The position numbers were made by a program, and so were the translations under genes. The notes beneath the pieces are model-generated. The model was not told the origin of the DNA and searched no databases. It saw only the letters and a program-made list of their open reading frames with translations. Positions 1 to 5,384 of a stretch of DNA of 5,384 nucleotides are shown here, piece after piece. The stretch comes from an uncultured Ignavibacteria bacterium (GTDB lineage Bacteria > Bacteroidota > Ignavibacteria > SZUA-365): positions 1 through 5,384 of the forward strand of contig CAJXSA010000277.1 in assembly GCA_913060595.1 (NCBI GenBank), given 5' to 3'. The stretch's first letter is position 1, and each line of letters opens with the position of its first letter.

Positions 1-432
1 GTGCTGCGGGAAGCCCGCGACGCCGCCGCGATGCATGAGAGCTACCGCAGTGTCTCCATAGACATCACCCTGCCGCCGCAGGGACTCGCCGTGGAAGGCA
101 ACTCCGACATGCTCGTCCAGGTCCTGCACAATGTCATCACCAACGCACTCAACGAGCTTCCTGACGGCGGACGTATCGATATCACCGGTGAGGAATCGGA
201 AGCGGACATTGTCCTGTGTATTCGTGACAGCGGTCCGGGTGTCACTGAGGAACAGATGCGACACCTGTTCGACCCGTTTTACACCGCTTCGCGGTCGGGC
301 CGGGGCACCGGACTGGGCCTCACACTCAGCTACTACATCATGAAGGAGCATGGCGGCAGCATAGAGGTCGATTCTCCGCCGGGCCGCGGCGCGGCATTCA
401 TCCTCCGATTTCCGCGCGTGGCCGCGGGCTGA
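1..432 (+). CDS. Sensor histidine kinase, C-terminal ATP-binding half (5' partial)
   Basis: This is the catalytic HATPase_c domain of a two-component sensor kinase, which binds ATP and phosphorylates the kinase's own histidine. The visible 143 residues carry the family's boxes in order: an N box around residues 40-54 (QVLHNVITNALNELP, with N44 and N48), a G1 box DSGPG at 76-80, an F box LFDPFYT at 89-95, and a G2 box GRGTGLGL at 100-107 followed by HGG and a final beta strand ending FRFP-like at about 138. The GTG at base 1 is almost certainly internal, because the dimerisation/phospho-acceptor helix and all sensing domains must lie upstream. The stop at 430-432 follows the domain closely, so no receiver domain is fused at this end. 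The box pattern resembles NtrB/ZraS/PilS-type kinases, but the signal and partner regulator cannot be told from here. Confidence 0.93.
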   Translation: MLREARDAAAMHESYRSVSIDITLPPQGLAVEGNSDMLVQVLHNVITNALNELPDGGRIDITGEESEADIVLCIRDSGPGVTEEQMRHLFDPFYTASRSGRGTGLGLTLSYYIMKEHGGSIEVDSPPGRGAAFILRFPRVAAG

Positions 433-455
433 ACCCATCGCTTCCGCCGCGTGTT

Positions 456-492
456 CATTCATGTGAATGCCGGCGCTGGTTTTGCATTCCAC
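456..492. promoter_or_regulatory. Two overlapping inverted repeats in the mrp leader
   Basis: The spacer between the kinase and mrp holds CATTCA (456-461) facing TGAATG (464-469), a near-palindrome with a two-base centre. The second arm is reused: GTGAATGC (463-470) pairs with GCATTC plus AC (484-492), eight pairs with one bulged C at 490 and a 13-base loop. The two pairings cannot coexist in RNA. They could be an operator for a dimeric regulator, a leader RNA switch, or chance. No T-tract follows either stem, so this is not a classical terminator. Confidence 0.3.
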
Positions 493-531
493 GTCCGCCT
501 TCATGATCTTGCAGTATTGCGATTTTTTACA

Positions 532-537
532 AAGGAG
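532..537 (+). promoter_or_regulatory. Ribosome binding site of mrp
   Basis: AAGGAG lies five bases before the ATG at 543 and fixes that start. A run of six T (523-528) just upstream would keep the site unstructured. Confidence 0.75.
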
Positions 538-542
538 AAGTA

Positions 543-1649
543 ATGAGCCAGGCGAATTTCAACGAACAGGATGTTCTGCAGGCCCTCCGCGTGGTCACGG
601 CGCCGTATATGACCATCGATGTGGTCGCAGCCGATATGATCAGGGATATCGTCGTGAGTGGAGCGGATGTTCGTTTCACACTTGACATGAAAGTTCCTCC
701 GCAGGGCGTGCGCCCCGCGCTCGAGGAGTCGCTGCGCAAGGCGCTCGCCGATCATCTGCCCGCACTCGGCACGGTGACGGTGGACACGACGGTTTCCATT
801 CCGGACTCCGGTGACGCAATGAAAAAGAGCGTCATACCGGGTGTGAAAAACACCATCGCCGTTTCCAGCGGCAAGGGCGGCGTGGGCAAATCGACGGTCG
901 CGGTCAACCTCGCCGTCGCACTTGCGAAATCCGGCGCACGTGTCGGCCTGATCGACGCGGATATTTACGGTCCCAGTATCCCTCTCATGATGAACGTCCA
1001 CACGCAGCCGCGCGCCTACCAGGACAACGGGAAAACCCGCCTGCTCCCGGCCGAAAACTACGGGGTGCAGCTGATGTCCATCGGTTTTCTCATCGACCAG
1101 GATGACGCACTCATCTGGCGAGGTCCCATGGCGAGCGGCGCGCTCAAGCAGTTCCTGAGCGATGTGGACTGGGGAGAGCTCGACTACCTGCTCTTCGACA
1201 TGCCTCCGGGCACAGGCGATATTCAGCTCACGCTTTCGCAGTCCCTTCCGCTCTCCGGCGCGGTCATCGTGACCACACCGCAGGACATCGCGCTCGCGGA
1301 CGCGCGCAAGGGCTTCCGCATGTTCGAGAAGGTTTCCGTCCCCATTCTCGGCATTGTCGAGAACATGAGCTACTACGTGTGCGCGCACTGCGGCGAGCGT
1401 GACGAAATCTTCAACAACGGCGGGGGAAAACGCACCGCCGAAGAACTGGGCGTTCCCTTCCTCGGGGAAATTCCCATCACCACGAACGTGCGCGTCGGCG
1501 GCGACAAGGGCGTGCCCATTGTGGAAATGGAACCGGACGCCGTGGTTTCGCAGAGCTTTGTCGAAGCCGCGATGACGCTGGCCGGACAGATTTCCGAGAA
1601 GAACCTGTCATCCCCCGGCACGCCGTCCATCGATATTTCGCTCGGCTGA
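543..1649 (+). CDS. mrp: Mrp/ApbC (NBP35-type) iron-sulfur cluster carrier ATPase
   Basis: This is a cytoplasmic P-loop ATPase of the Mrp/NBP35 branch of the MinD/ParA superfamily, whose members bind Fe-S clusters as dimers and pass them to apo-proteins. The 368 residues match the family's usual length. Residues about 7-87 form the N-terminal DUF59/MIP18-like domain. The ATPase follows, with the deviant Walker A SGKGGVGKS at 109-117 (signature lysine K111, P-loop lysine K116), DADIYGPS at 138-145 and DMPPGTGD at 219-226. C280 and C283 form the CxxC motif that binds the bridging cluster at the dimer interface. The start is set by the strong upstream AAGGAG. The N-terminal domain is diverged: where many homologues have DPE/DPD, this protein reads APY at 20-22. 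The NifU-like gene follows after six bases, which supports a role in Fe-S cluster delivery. The family assignment is firm; the client proteins are unknown. Confidence 0.97.
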   Translation: MSQANFNEQDVLQALRVVTAPYMTIDVVAADMIRDIVVSGADVRFTLDMKVPPQGVRPALEESLRKALADHLPALGTVTVDTTVSIPDSGDAMKKSVIPGVKNTIAVSSGKGGVGKSTVAVNLAVALAKSGARVGLIDADIYGPSIPLMMNVHTQPRAYQDNGKTRLLPAENYGVQLMSIGFLIDQDDALIWRGPMASGALKQFLSDVDWGELDYLLFDMPPGTGDIQLTLSQSLPLSGAVIVTTPQDIALADARKGFRMFEKVSVPILGIVENMSYYVCAHCGERDEIFNNGGGKRTAEELGVPFLGEIPITTNVRVGGDKGVPIVEMEPDAVVSQSFVEAAMTLAGQISEKNLSSPGTPSIDISLG

Positions 1650-1655
1650 CCTCCG

Positions 1656-1907
1656 GTGACCACCGTGATCGAGAATATCGATGAGGCCCGGGCCACTATC
1701 CTCAAGGCGCTCGACGACATTCGGCCGTACCTGCAGGAAGACGGAGGCGATATCGAACTCGTCTCCGTCTTTCCGGACGGCATCGTCGAAGTGCGTTTTC
1801 TCGGGGCCTGCGCCACCTGCTCCCTCGCCATCATGACGCTGCGCGCAGGCGTCGAACGCGTGCTCATGCTGGCACTGCCCGAGATCAGGCGCATCGAACT
1901 CGCCTGA
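1656..1907 (+). CDS. NifU C-terminal-domain (Nfu-like) Fe-S scaffold/carrier protein
   Basis: This is a small stand-alone Nfu domain of 83 residues, the type that holds a 4Fe-4S cluster between two subunits and hands it to target enzymes. The diagnostic pattern is present: RPYLQEDGGDIELV at about 23-36, a DG turn at 41-42, then GACATCSLA at 50-58 with the cluster-binding cysteines C52 and C55, followed by the TLRAGVE helix at 61-67 and a closing PEI-x-x-I strand. It lacks the N-terminal IscU-like and ferredoxin domains of full NifU and the A-type domain of NfuA. The start is uncertain: the GTG at 1656 has no Shine-Dalgarno match, while a second in-frame GTG at 1665 (80 residues) has GGTGA five bases upstream. 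It sits six bases after the mrp stop, so the two are very likely co-transcribed and perhaps translationally coupled. Confidence 0.93.
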   Translation: MTTVIENIDEARATILKALDDIRPYLQEDGGDIELVSVFPDGIVEVRFLGACATCSLAIMTLRAGVERVLMLALPEIRRIELA

Positions 1908-1931
1908 ATCGATCCCGCACCTTGCCCCCCG

Positions 1932-1952
1932 ACAAATTCTTTTGCAATTTGT
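1932..1952. repeat. AT-rich perfect inverted repeat between the NifU-like gene and nadK
   Basis: ACAAATT (1932-1938) and AATTTGT (1946-1952) form a perfect seven-base dyad with a seven-base centre (CTTTTGC). It stands out as an AT-rich island between GC-rich genes. It could be an operator or a weak RNA hairpin; no recognisable promoter hexamers go with it. Confidence 0.35.
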
Positions 1953-1959
1953 GAACGTC

Positions 1960-1981
1960 CGGCCACCCGCGGCCGTCTTTT
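1960..1981 (+). terminator. Weak terminator-like hairpin before nadK
   Basis: CGGCC (1960-1964) pairs with GGCCG (1971-1975) around a six-base loop, and the stem is followed directly by TCTTTT (1976-1981). The all-GC stem plus T-rich tail is the layout of an intrinsic terminator, but the stem is only five pairs and the tail is interrupted. It might partly separate the mrp/NifU-like pair from nadK. Confidence 0.3.
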
Positions 1982-2011
1982 CCTCCATTGTGCTCCGCCT
2001 GCAGGACTGCC

Positions 2012-2935
2012 ATGACGAGTAGCAGAGAATCACTCGTGTTCGGTATCATGGGGAATGTCTCCAGAGATGCCACCATCGATGCCATCGCACGCACCGTCGA
2101 CTTTTTCATCCGTCGTCGCATCCCTTTCATCCTCGAGGAGGCGATTCCGCCGTGCCTGGATGACGCACGCACGGGTGAGGGAAGCGGCAGCGTCGCCTCG
2201 CGTGATGAGGTCGCGCGAAAAGCGGACGTCGTCATCACCTTCGGTGGAGACGGGACGCTGCTCTCCACCGTACAGTCGACGCTCCCGTACGAAACACCGG
2301 TGCTGGGTGTGAACCTGGGAAAGCTCGGCTTCCTGTCCGATATCAGTGTCGACGAGCTGTTTCTCGCCATCGAGCAGATCATGGACGGCAACTACTCCAT
2401 CGAACGCCGCATGACCATCACCGGACACATGCAGGACGATCACCAGCGATTTCATGCGCTCAACGACATCGTGCTCGCCAAGAACGGGTCGACGAAGGTC
2501 ATTTCCATCGATGCATACGTGGACGGGGACTTCCTCGCATCCTTCGTCGCGGACGGTCTCATCGTTTCCACGCCCACCGGCTCGACAGCGTACTCGCTCG
2601 CGACCGGCGGTCCTGTCGTGGTTCCCTCCAGCGGTGTGATCATCATCAGTCCGATCAGCGCGCACACGCTCACCGCGCGCCCTGTCATCGTCTCCGGTGA
2701 CAGCCTGATCGACGTCTGCGCCCGCACAGAGGACGGCAGCGTGATGGTGATGGCCGACGGCCGCTACATCCGTGAGAACGAAACGTCGATCGAGGTGCAG
2801 ATCGCCCGCGGCGCCCACCCGGTCAGCCTCGTCAAGGGGCTCGGCCCGCGGTATTTCGAGACCCTCCGCCGCAAGCTCATCTGGGCGCAGGACGGACGGC
2901 TGCCCAAGGACAGCAGCGGCTCTGACGGCATGTAA
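2012..2935 (+). CDS. nadK: NAD kinase
   Basis: This cytoplasmic enzyme phosphorylates NAD at the 2' position of the adenosine ribose, using ATP or polyphosphate, and is the source of NADP. The chosen ATG gives 307 residues, close to the family's usual length of roughly 290-310. Motifs run in order: GGDGT at 78-82 (phosphate binding and catalytic aspartate), LGVNLGKLGFL at 98-108, NDIVL at 151-155, and the long NAD-binding stretch DGLIVSTPTGSTAYSLATGG at 181-200. The C-terminus reads LRRKLIWAQDGR at 285-296, a form I associate with Bacteroidota-type NadK. AGGA at 2003-2006 lies five bases before the ATG. A TTG at 1988 would add eight residues but has no support and would place this AGGA inside the gene. 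The next gene starts 29 bases after the stop, so co-transcription with it is likely. Confidence 0.96.
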   Translation: MTSSRESLVFGIMGNVSRDATIDAIARTVDFFIRRRIPFILEEAIPPCLDDARTGEGSGSVASRDEVARKADVVITFGGDGTLLSTVQSTLPYETPVLGVNLGKLGFLSDISVDELFLAIEQIMDGNYSIERRMTITGHMQDDHQRFHALNDIVLAKNGSTKVISIDAYVDGDFLASFVADGLIVSTPTGSTAYSLATGGPVVVPSSGVIIISPISAHTLTARPVIVSGDSLIDVCARTEDGSVMVMADGRYIRENETSIEVQIARGAHPVSLVKGLGPRYFETLRRKLIWAQDGRLPKDSSGSDGM

Positions 2936-2964
2936 ATCATGTTCACGCATTTCGGAATTTCTTC

Positions 2965-3459
2965 ATGAAACATCTGATCCTTCTTCTTCTCTTCGTCATG
3001 CTCCTGCCGGCTGCCGCCCCGGCCCAGGATGCGCCGCCCCTGCTCGGACCGCTGACCATCGAGGATCTGCTCGATCTGCCCGAATGGTTCGGTGAAGATT
3101 TCATCGGATACCTGCCCGACCCGCAGTACGCCGATCAGCTCAACGCTGCACTCGAGGACGTGGAAATGGTGTGCGTGCTCGCGACCTGGTGCTCCGACAG
3201 CAAGCGTGAGGTGCCGCGCATGCTGCGCATCATGCAGTATGCGAACATACCCCCCGAAAAACTGCGCATGATCGGCGTGGACCGGGAGAAACAAAGTCCG
3301 GGAGGGGAAGCCGCACCGTACGACATCACCCTTGTTCCGACCTTCATTTTTTTCCGGGACGGAAAAGAATTGGGCCGCATTGTCGAAGCCCCGCTCGCGA
3401 CGCTGGAAAAAGACATTCTCGGCATCGTTCTGCCGTCCGCGCCGGAAGGCGAGCAGTAA
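2965..3459 (+). CDS. Exported thioredoxin-fold protein with monothiol CxxS site
   Basis: The 164-residue product begins with a signal peptide: K2 followed by a leucine-rich core (about 4-14), then APA at 18-20 with a likely signal peptidase I cut before Q21. There is no lipobox cysteine. The mature part is a thioredoxin fold: VCVLATWC at 69-76 is the beta strand leading into the active site, and LVPTFIFFRDGKELGRIV at 123-140 holds the cis-proline (P125) and final strands. The active site reads C76-S77-D78-S79 in place of CxxC, so the resolving cysteine is a serine. The only other cysteine is C70 in the preceding strand. The WC-x-DS pattern is reminiscent of Thioredoxin_9-like proteins with WCGD sites. 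A monothiol site suggests glutathionylation/isomerase-type chemistry, substrate trapping or a non-redox role rather than general disulfide reduction. Only a weak CGGAA (2953-2957) precedes the ATG. Confidence 0.88.
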   Translation: MKHLILLLLFVMLLPAAAPAQDAPPLLGPLTIEDLLDLPEWFGEDFIGYLPDPQYADQLNAALEDVEMVCVLATWCSDSKREVPRMLRIMQYANIPPEKLRMIGVDREKQSPGGEAAPYDITLVPTFIFFRDGKELGRIVEAPLATLEKDILGIVLPSAPEGEQ

Positions 3460-3503
3460 ATCGCTCCGATGCGGCGTCCGCGAACCTGGCGGGCAGGTGC
3501 AGC

Positions 3504-3660
3504 TCATTCCCCGTCGTCCTTGTGTTTGAGGCCCTTCATGCGTAATTTCATGTAATAGTTCCGACCTGAAAGGCCGGAATCCCCTGAGCCTGTACCCGAC
3601 AATGCCCATCACAGGAGCGAAATCAATCAGCTCGTTTTCATATTTCCATCGTTTGTTCAT
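3504..3660 (-). pseudogene. Possible small basic protein gene interrupted by a one-base frameshift
   Basis: On the minus strand an ATG at 3660-3658, directly after an in-frame TAG, opens a frame that reads as an ordinary protein for 26 residues (begins MNKRWKYENELIDF, reaches GIVGYRLR). It then continues as an unremarkable shadow of the neighbouring gene. Removing one base at the C4 run 3581-3584 (G4 on the minus strand) instead joins it to DSGLSGRNYYMKLRMKGL and a TGA at 3506-3504, giving a coherent 51-residue, lysine/arginine-rich product. Against it: there is no Shine-Dalgarno on this strand, codon use is less GC-biased than in the neighbours, and its start is only 13 bases from the transporter's ATG in divergent orientation. 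It could be a real gene with a sequencing indel, a decaying gene, or coincidence. Confidence 0.22.
3559..3579. repeat. Hairpin in the leader of the OPT transporter gene
   Basis: TTCCGACC (3559-3566) pairs with GGCCGGAA (3572-3579) around TGAAA, seven of eight pairs matching with one A-C mismatch. If transcription starts upstream it would form a stable stem in the transporter's 5' leader, about 95 bases before the ATG. In the alternative minus-strand reading it lies within the putative small gene, coding for the repeated Ser-Gly stretch SGLSGR. Confidence 0.4.
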
Positions 3661-3662
3661 CT

Positions 3663-3667
3663 AGGAG
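3663..3667 (+). promoter_or_regulatory. Ribosome binding site of the OPT transporter
   Basis: AGGAG sits six bases before the ATG at 3674 and decides that start. Confidence 0.75.
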
Positions 3668-3673
3668 ACTTGT

Positions 3674-5384
3674 ATGGCTGAGACGAAACATGTTCCGTTC
3701 GTCCCTGCGGATACGGATATGAAGGAGTTTACGCTACGTGCGTTGCTCATCGGTCTCGTTCTCGCCGTTGTCCTGGGTGCCGCCAACGCATATCTCGGCC
3801 TGAAAGCCGGTATGACGATTGCGGCCACCTACCCGGCAGCGGTTATCGGCATGGCCCTCTTGAAGGCCCTGAAGGGAACGATACTCGAGGAGAACATCGC
3901 GCGAACCGTCGGTTCCATCGGTGAGTCCGTCGCCGCGGGTGCGATTTTCACGCTCCCCGCCTTCTTCGTCGCCGGCATCTGGCCGGAGTTTTTCACGACG
4001 TCGAATTACATCACCTCCACGCTGATCCTGATCGCAGGCGGTGTGCTGGGTATTATGTTTGTCGCGCTTCTGCGCCGCGTCATGGTCGAGGATCCGGAGC
4101 TTCCGTATCCCGAGTCCGTGGCGGCAGCCGAGATCCACAAGGCGGGTCGCGGCGGCGGTGGCGGATCCAAGTTCCTCTTCGGCGCCATGATCGGCGGCGG
4201 TCTCATCAAGGCGGCCGGCGAATTCAAGCTCTTCCTGCCGCTGTGGGAGCGTTTCATCGGATTCGCGAAACAGACCATCACCGGGACCAACTTCACCGGC
4301 CAGGGCGGCATGGTGCTGACCTCGTTCAAGATCAGTCCCGCCTACGTCGGCGTGGGATACATCATCGGTCCCCGTCTCGCATCCCTGAACTTCTCCGGCG
4401 GCATCATGGCCTGGGGCCTGCTGACGCCGATCATCCTGTATTTCATCGCACCGTACCTCGATATCGCCGGCATGGCGACCAGCTTCATGGCTGCGGATCC
4501 CTCGCTTTCGCAGTCTGCCGCAATGGACAAGGCCTGGATCAACTCCGCCTATGATGTCTGGAAATTCATCGTGCGTCCCATCGCCATCGGCGGCATGCTC
4601 GTCGGCGCCGGCTACACGCTGTTCATGATGCGCAAGAGCCTCACCGCCGGCATCGCCCGCTCGATCAGCGACGTGAAAAAGGCCGCCTCCGGCCACGCCG
4701 TCGAAATCGAGCGCACGGAAAAGGACATTCCCTTCACGTGGACGCTGGCAGGCATCGTCGGTGTCGCGGTCGCGACCTTCCTGATCACGTTCTACCTGTT
4801 CAACACCACCTTCATCATCGCCTTCGTCGCCGCGACGGTGATGATCATCCTGGCCTTCTTCTTCGCAGCCGTCTCCGGCTACCTGGTCGGTATCATGGGC
4901 TCGAGCAACAACCCGATCAGCGGTCTGACGCTGACCGCACTCGTGGTCACGGCCCTGATCATGGTCATCCTCGGTGCGGAAGAGACGCAGGGCGTCGCTG
5001 CCGTGCTCGGTGTTGCGGCCATCGTCTGCGTCGCCGCCGCCGTGGCGGGCGAGATGCTGCAGGACCTCAAGGCCGGTCACATCCTCGGCGGTACGCCGTG
5101 GAAAATGCAGATCGGTGACATTGTCGGCGTCGTTCTCGCGGGCATCGTGATGTTCGGCGTGCTGGTCTTCCTCAACGACGGCGACATCGCCAACGGCGTG
5201 CGCGAAGGCTACACGGGCGGCTTCGGAAGCCGTGAGCTTCCCGCCCCGCAGGCCAGCCTCATGGCCATTCTCTCGCGTGGTATCGTCGAACAGCAGATGG
5301 CCTGGCCGCTGATTATTGTCGGCATGCTCATGGGCGTCGCCTTCATCCTCATGCAGGTCAAGAGCCCGATGCTCGTCAGCGTCG
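3674..5384 (+). CDS. OPT-family oligopeptide (or metal-chelate) transporter, 3' partial
   Basis: This is an inner-membrane secondary transporter of the OPT superfamily, whose members import peptides or metal chelates, usually with protons. The 570 visible residues contain many hydrophobic spans (clear ones near 22-42, 83-104, 113-133, 228-262, 303-320, 356-378, 382-405, 418-460, 481-500 and 546-562). Conserved family stretches include NAYLGLKAGMT at 38-48, ENIARTVGSIGESVAAGAIF at 73-92, ELPYPESVAAAEIHKAG at 142-158, SSNNPISGLT at 410-419, and EMLQDLKAGHILGGTP at 460-475 followed by QIGDIVG at 479-485. A loop at 159-166 carries five glycines in a row. The start at 3674 follows AGGAG. No stop occurs before the window edge; bacterial relatives commonly have roughly 600-690 residues, so a short C-terminal part is missing. 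It is probably its own transcription unit, given the 214-base spacer. Whether peptides or metal complexes are carried cannot be decided from the sequence. Confidence 0.95.
   Translation, partial: MAETKHVPFVPADTDMKEFTLRALLIGLVLAVVLGAANAYLGLKAGMTIAATYPAAVIGMALLKALKGTILEENIARTVGSIGESVAAGAIFTLPAFFVAGIWPEFFTTSNYITSTLILIAGGVLGIMFVALLRRVMVEDPELPYPESVAAAEIHKAGRGGGGGSKFLFGAMIGGGLIKAAGEFKLFLPLWERFIGFAKQTITGTNFTGQGGMVLTSFKISPAYVGVGYIIGPRLASLNFSGGIMAWGLLTPIILYFIAPYLDIAGMATSFMAADPSLSQSAAMDKAWINSAYDVWKFIVRPIAIGGMLVGAGYTLFMMRKSLTAGIARSISDVKKAASGHAVEIERTEKDIPFTWTLAGIVGVAVATFLITFYLFNTTFIIAFVAATVMIILAFFFAAVSGYLVGIMGSSNNPISGLTLTALVVTALIMVILGAEETQGVAAVLGVAAIVCVAAAVAGEMLQDLKAGHILGGTPWKMQIGDIVGVVLAGIVMFGVLVFLNDGDIANGVREGYTGGFGSRELPAPQASLMAILSRGIVEQQMAWPLIIVGMLMGVAFILMQVKSPMLVSV

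Larger units (their letters stand above)
3460..3673. other. 214-base intergenic region with several small dyads
   Basis: This is the largest spacer in the window and turns markedly AT-rich over its last 60 bases. It contains GCGG/CCGC (3471-3474 and 3478-3481), ACCTG/CAGGT (3484-3488 and 3494-3498, five-base loop), and the stem listed separately at 3559-3579. None is followed by a T-tract, so no clear terminator of the upstream gene is seen. TAATTT (3543-3548) and TAATAG (3553-3558) could serve as -10 elements, but no well-spaced -35 accompanies them. The transporter's promoter is presumably here. Confidence 0.5.

Noticed and set aside
501..1388. Minus-strand open frame of 295 codons opposite mrp
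   Set aside because: It is an Arg/His/Asp-rich shadow of the mrp codon pattern with no recognisable motif.
1988..2011. TTG start at 1988 for NAD kinase
   Set aside because: It adds eight residues without homology support, has no ribosome binding site of its own, and would place the good AGGA of the ATG at 2012 inside the gene.
2030..2950. Minus-strand open frame of 306 codons opposite nadK
   Set aside because: It has the same shadow composition, and the plus strand carries all NAD kinase motifs in order.
2764..3447. Remainder of the minus-strand frame that opens at 3660 and continues through the thioredoxin-like gene
   Set aside because: Beyond the spacer it is antisense shadow of the thioredoxin-like and nadK genes. 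Only the first part, over the spacer, was worth noting.
3525..3550. Possible Bacteroidota-type promoter (TTTG ... TAnnTTTG)
   Set aside because: TTTG at 3525-3528 and TAATTTCA at 3543-3550 are only 14 bases apart and the second element lacks the final TTTG match, so spacing and sequence both fail.
3469..3555. Plus-strand 28-codon frame starting at the ATG at 3469
   Set aside because: It has no ribosome binding site, an Arg/Pro/Ser-rich random-looking composition, and overlaps hairpins and the alternative minus-strand reading.
3734..5080. Long minus-strand open frame of 448 codons opposite the OPT transporter
   Set aside because: It is dominated by Asp, Gly, Arg, His and Glu in a pattern that mirrors the GC-rich third positions of the plus-strand gene. 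It shows no domain, and the plus strand encodes a clear membrane transporter.

Overview
The window is a GC-rich bacterial chromosome segment in which every confident gene lies on the plus strand: the end of a sensor histidine kinase, an Mrp/ApbC-type Fe-S cluster carrier ATPase, a NifU C-terminal-domain protein, NAD kinase, an exported thioredoxin-fold protein with a monothiol CxxS site, and the start of an OPT-family transporter that runs off the right edge. From memory, the Mrp (core motifs ENYGVQLMSIGF and WRGPMASGALKQ, with a diverged N-terminal domain) and the NAD kinase (ending LRRKLIWAQDGR) look most like homologues from the Bacteroidota/Chlorobiota/Ignavibacteria group. This is a family-level impression that only a homology search or tree could confirm. 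Nothing in the window marks it as a mobile or foreign region: there is no transposase, integrase, tRNA or rRNA gene, CRISPR array or long repeat.

Layout: 1-432 is the ATP-binding half of a histidine kinase whose start lies outside the window. A 110-base spacer (433-542) holds two overlapping inverted repeats and ends in a strong ribosome binding site. Then come mrp (543-1649) and, six bases later, the NifU-like gene (1656-1907). A 104-base spacer with an AT-rich hairpin and a weak terminator-like hairpin separates these from nadK (2012-2935). The thioredoxin-like gene (2965-3459) follows after 29 bases. The largest spacer (3460-3673, 214 bases) contains several small hairpins and a puzzling minus-strand small reading frame that becomes coherent only if one base is removed. 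The OPT transporter starts at 3674 behind a clear ribosome binding site.

Functionally, mrp and the NifU-like gene form a compact iron-sulfur cluster assembly and transfer pair. nadK makes NADP and so supplies the cell's NADPH pool. The thioredoxin-like protein probably works outside the cytoplasm, and the transporter in the inner membrane. Apart from the Mrp/NifU pair, a shared pathway is not evident and the genes look like ordinary housekeeping neighbours.

I found no convincing undescribed multi-gene system. The items most worth a second look are the CxxS exported thioredoxin-like protein, the possible frameshifted small minus-strand gene, the mutually exclusive hairpins ahead of mrp, and the loss of the usual acidic DPE/DPD-type motif in the Mrp N-terminal domain.
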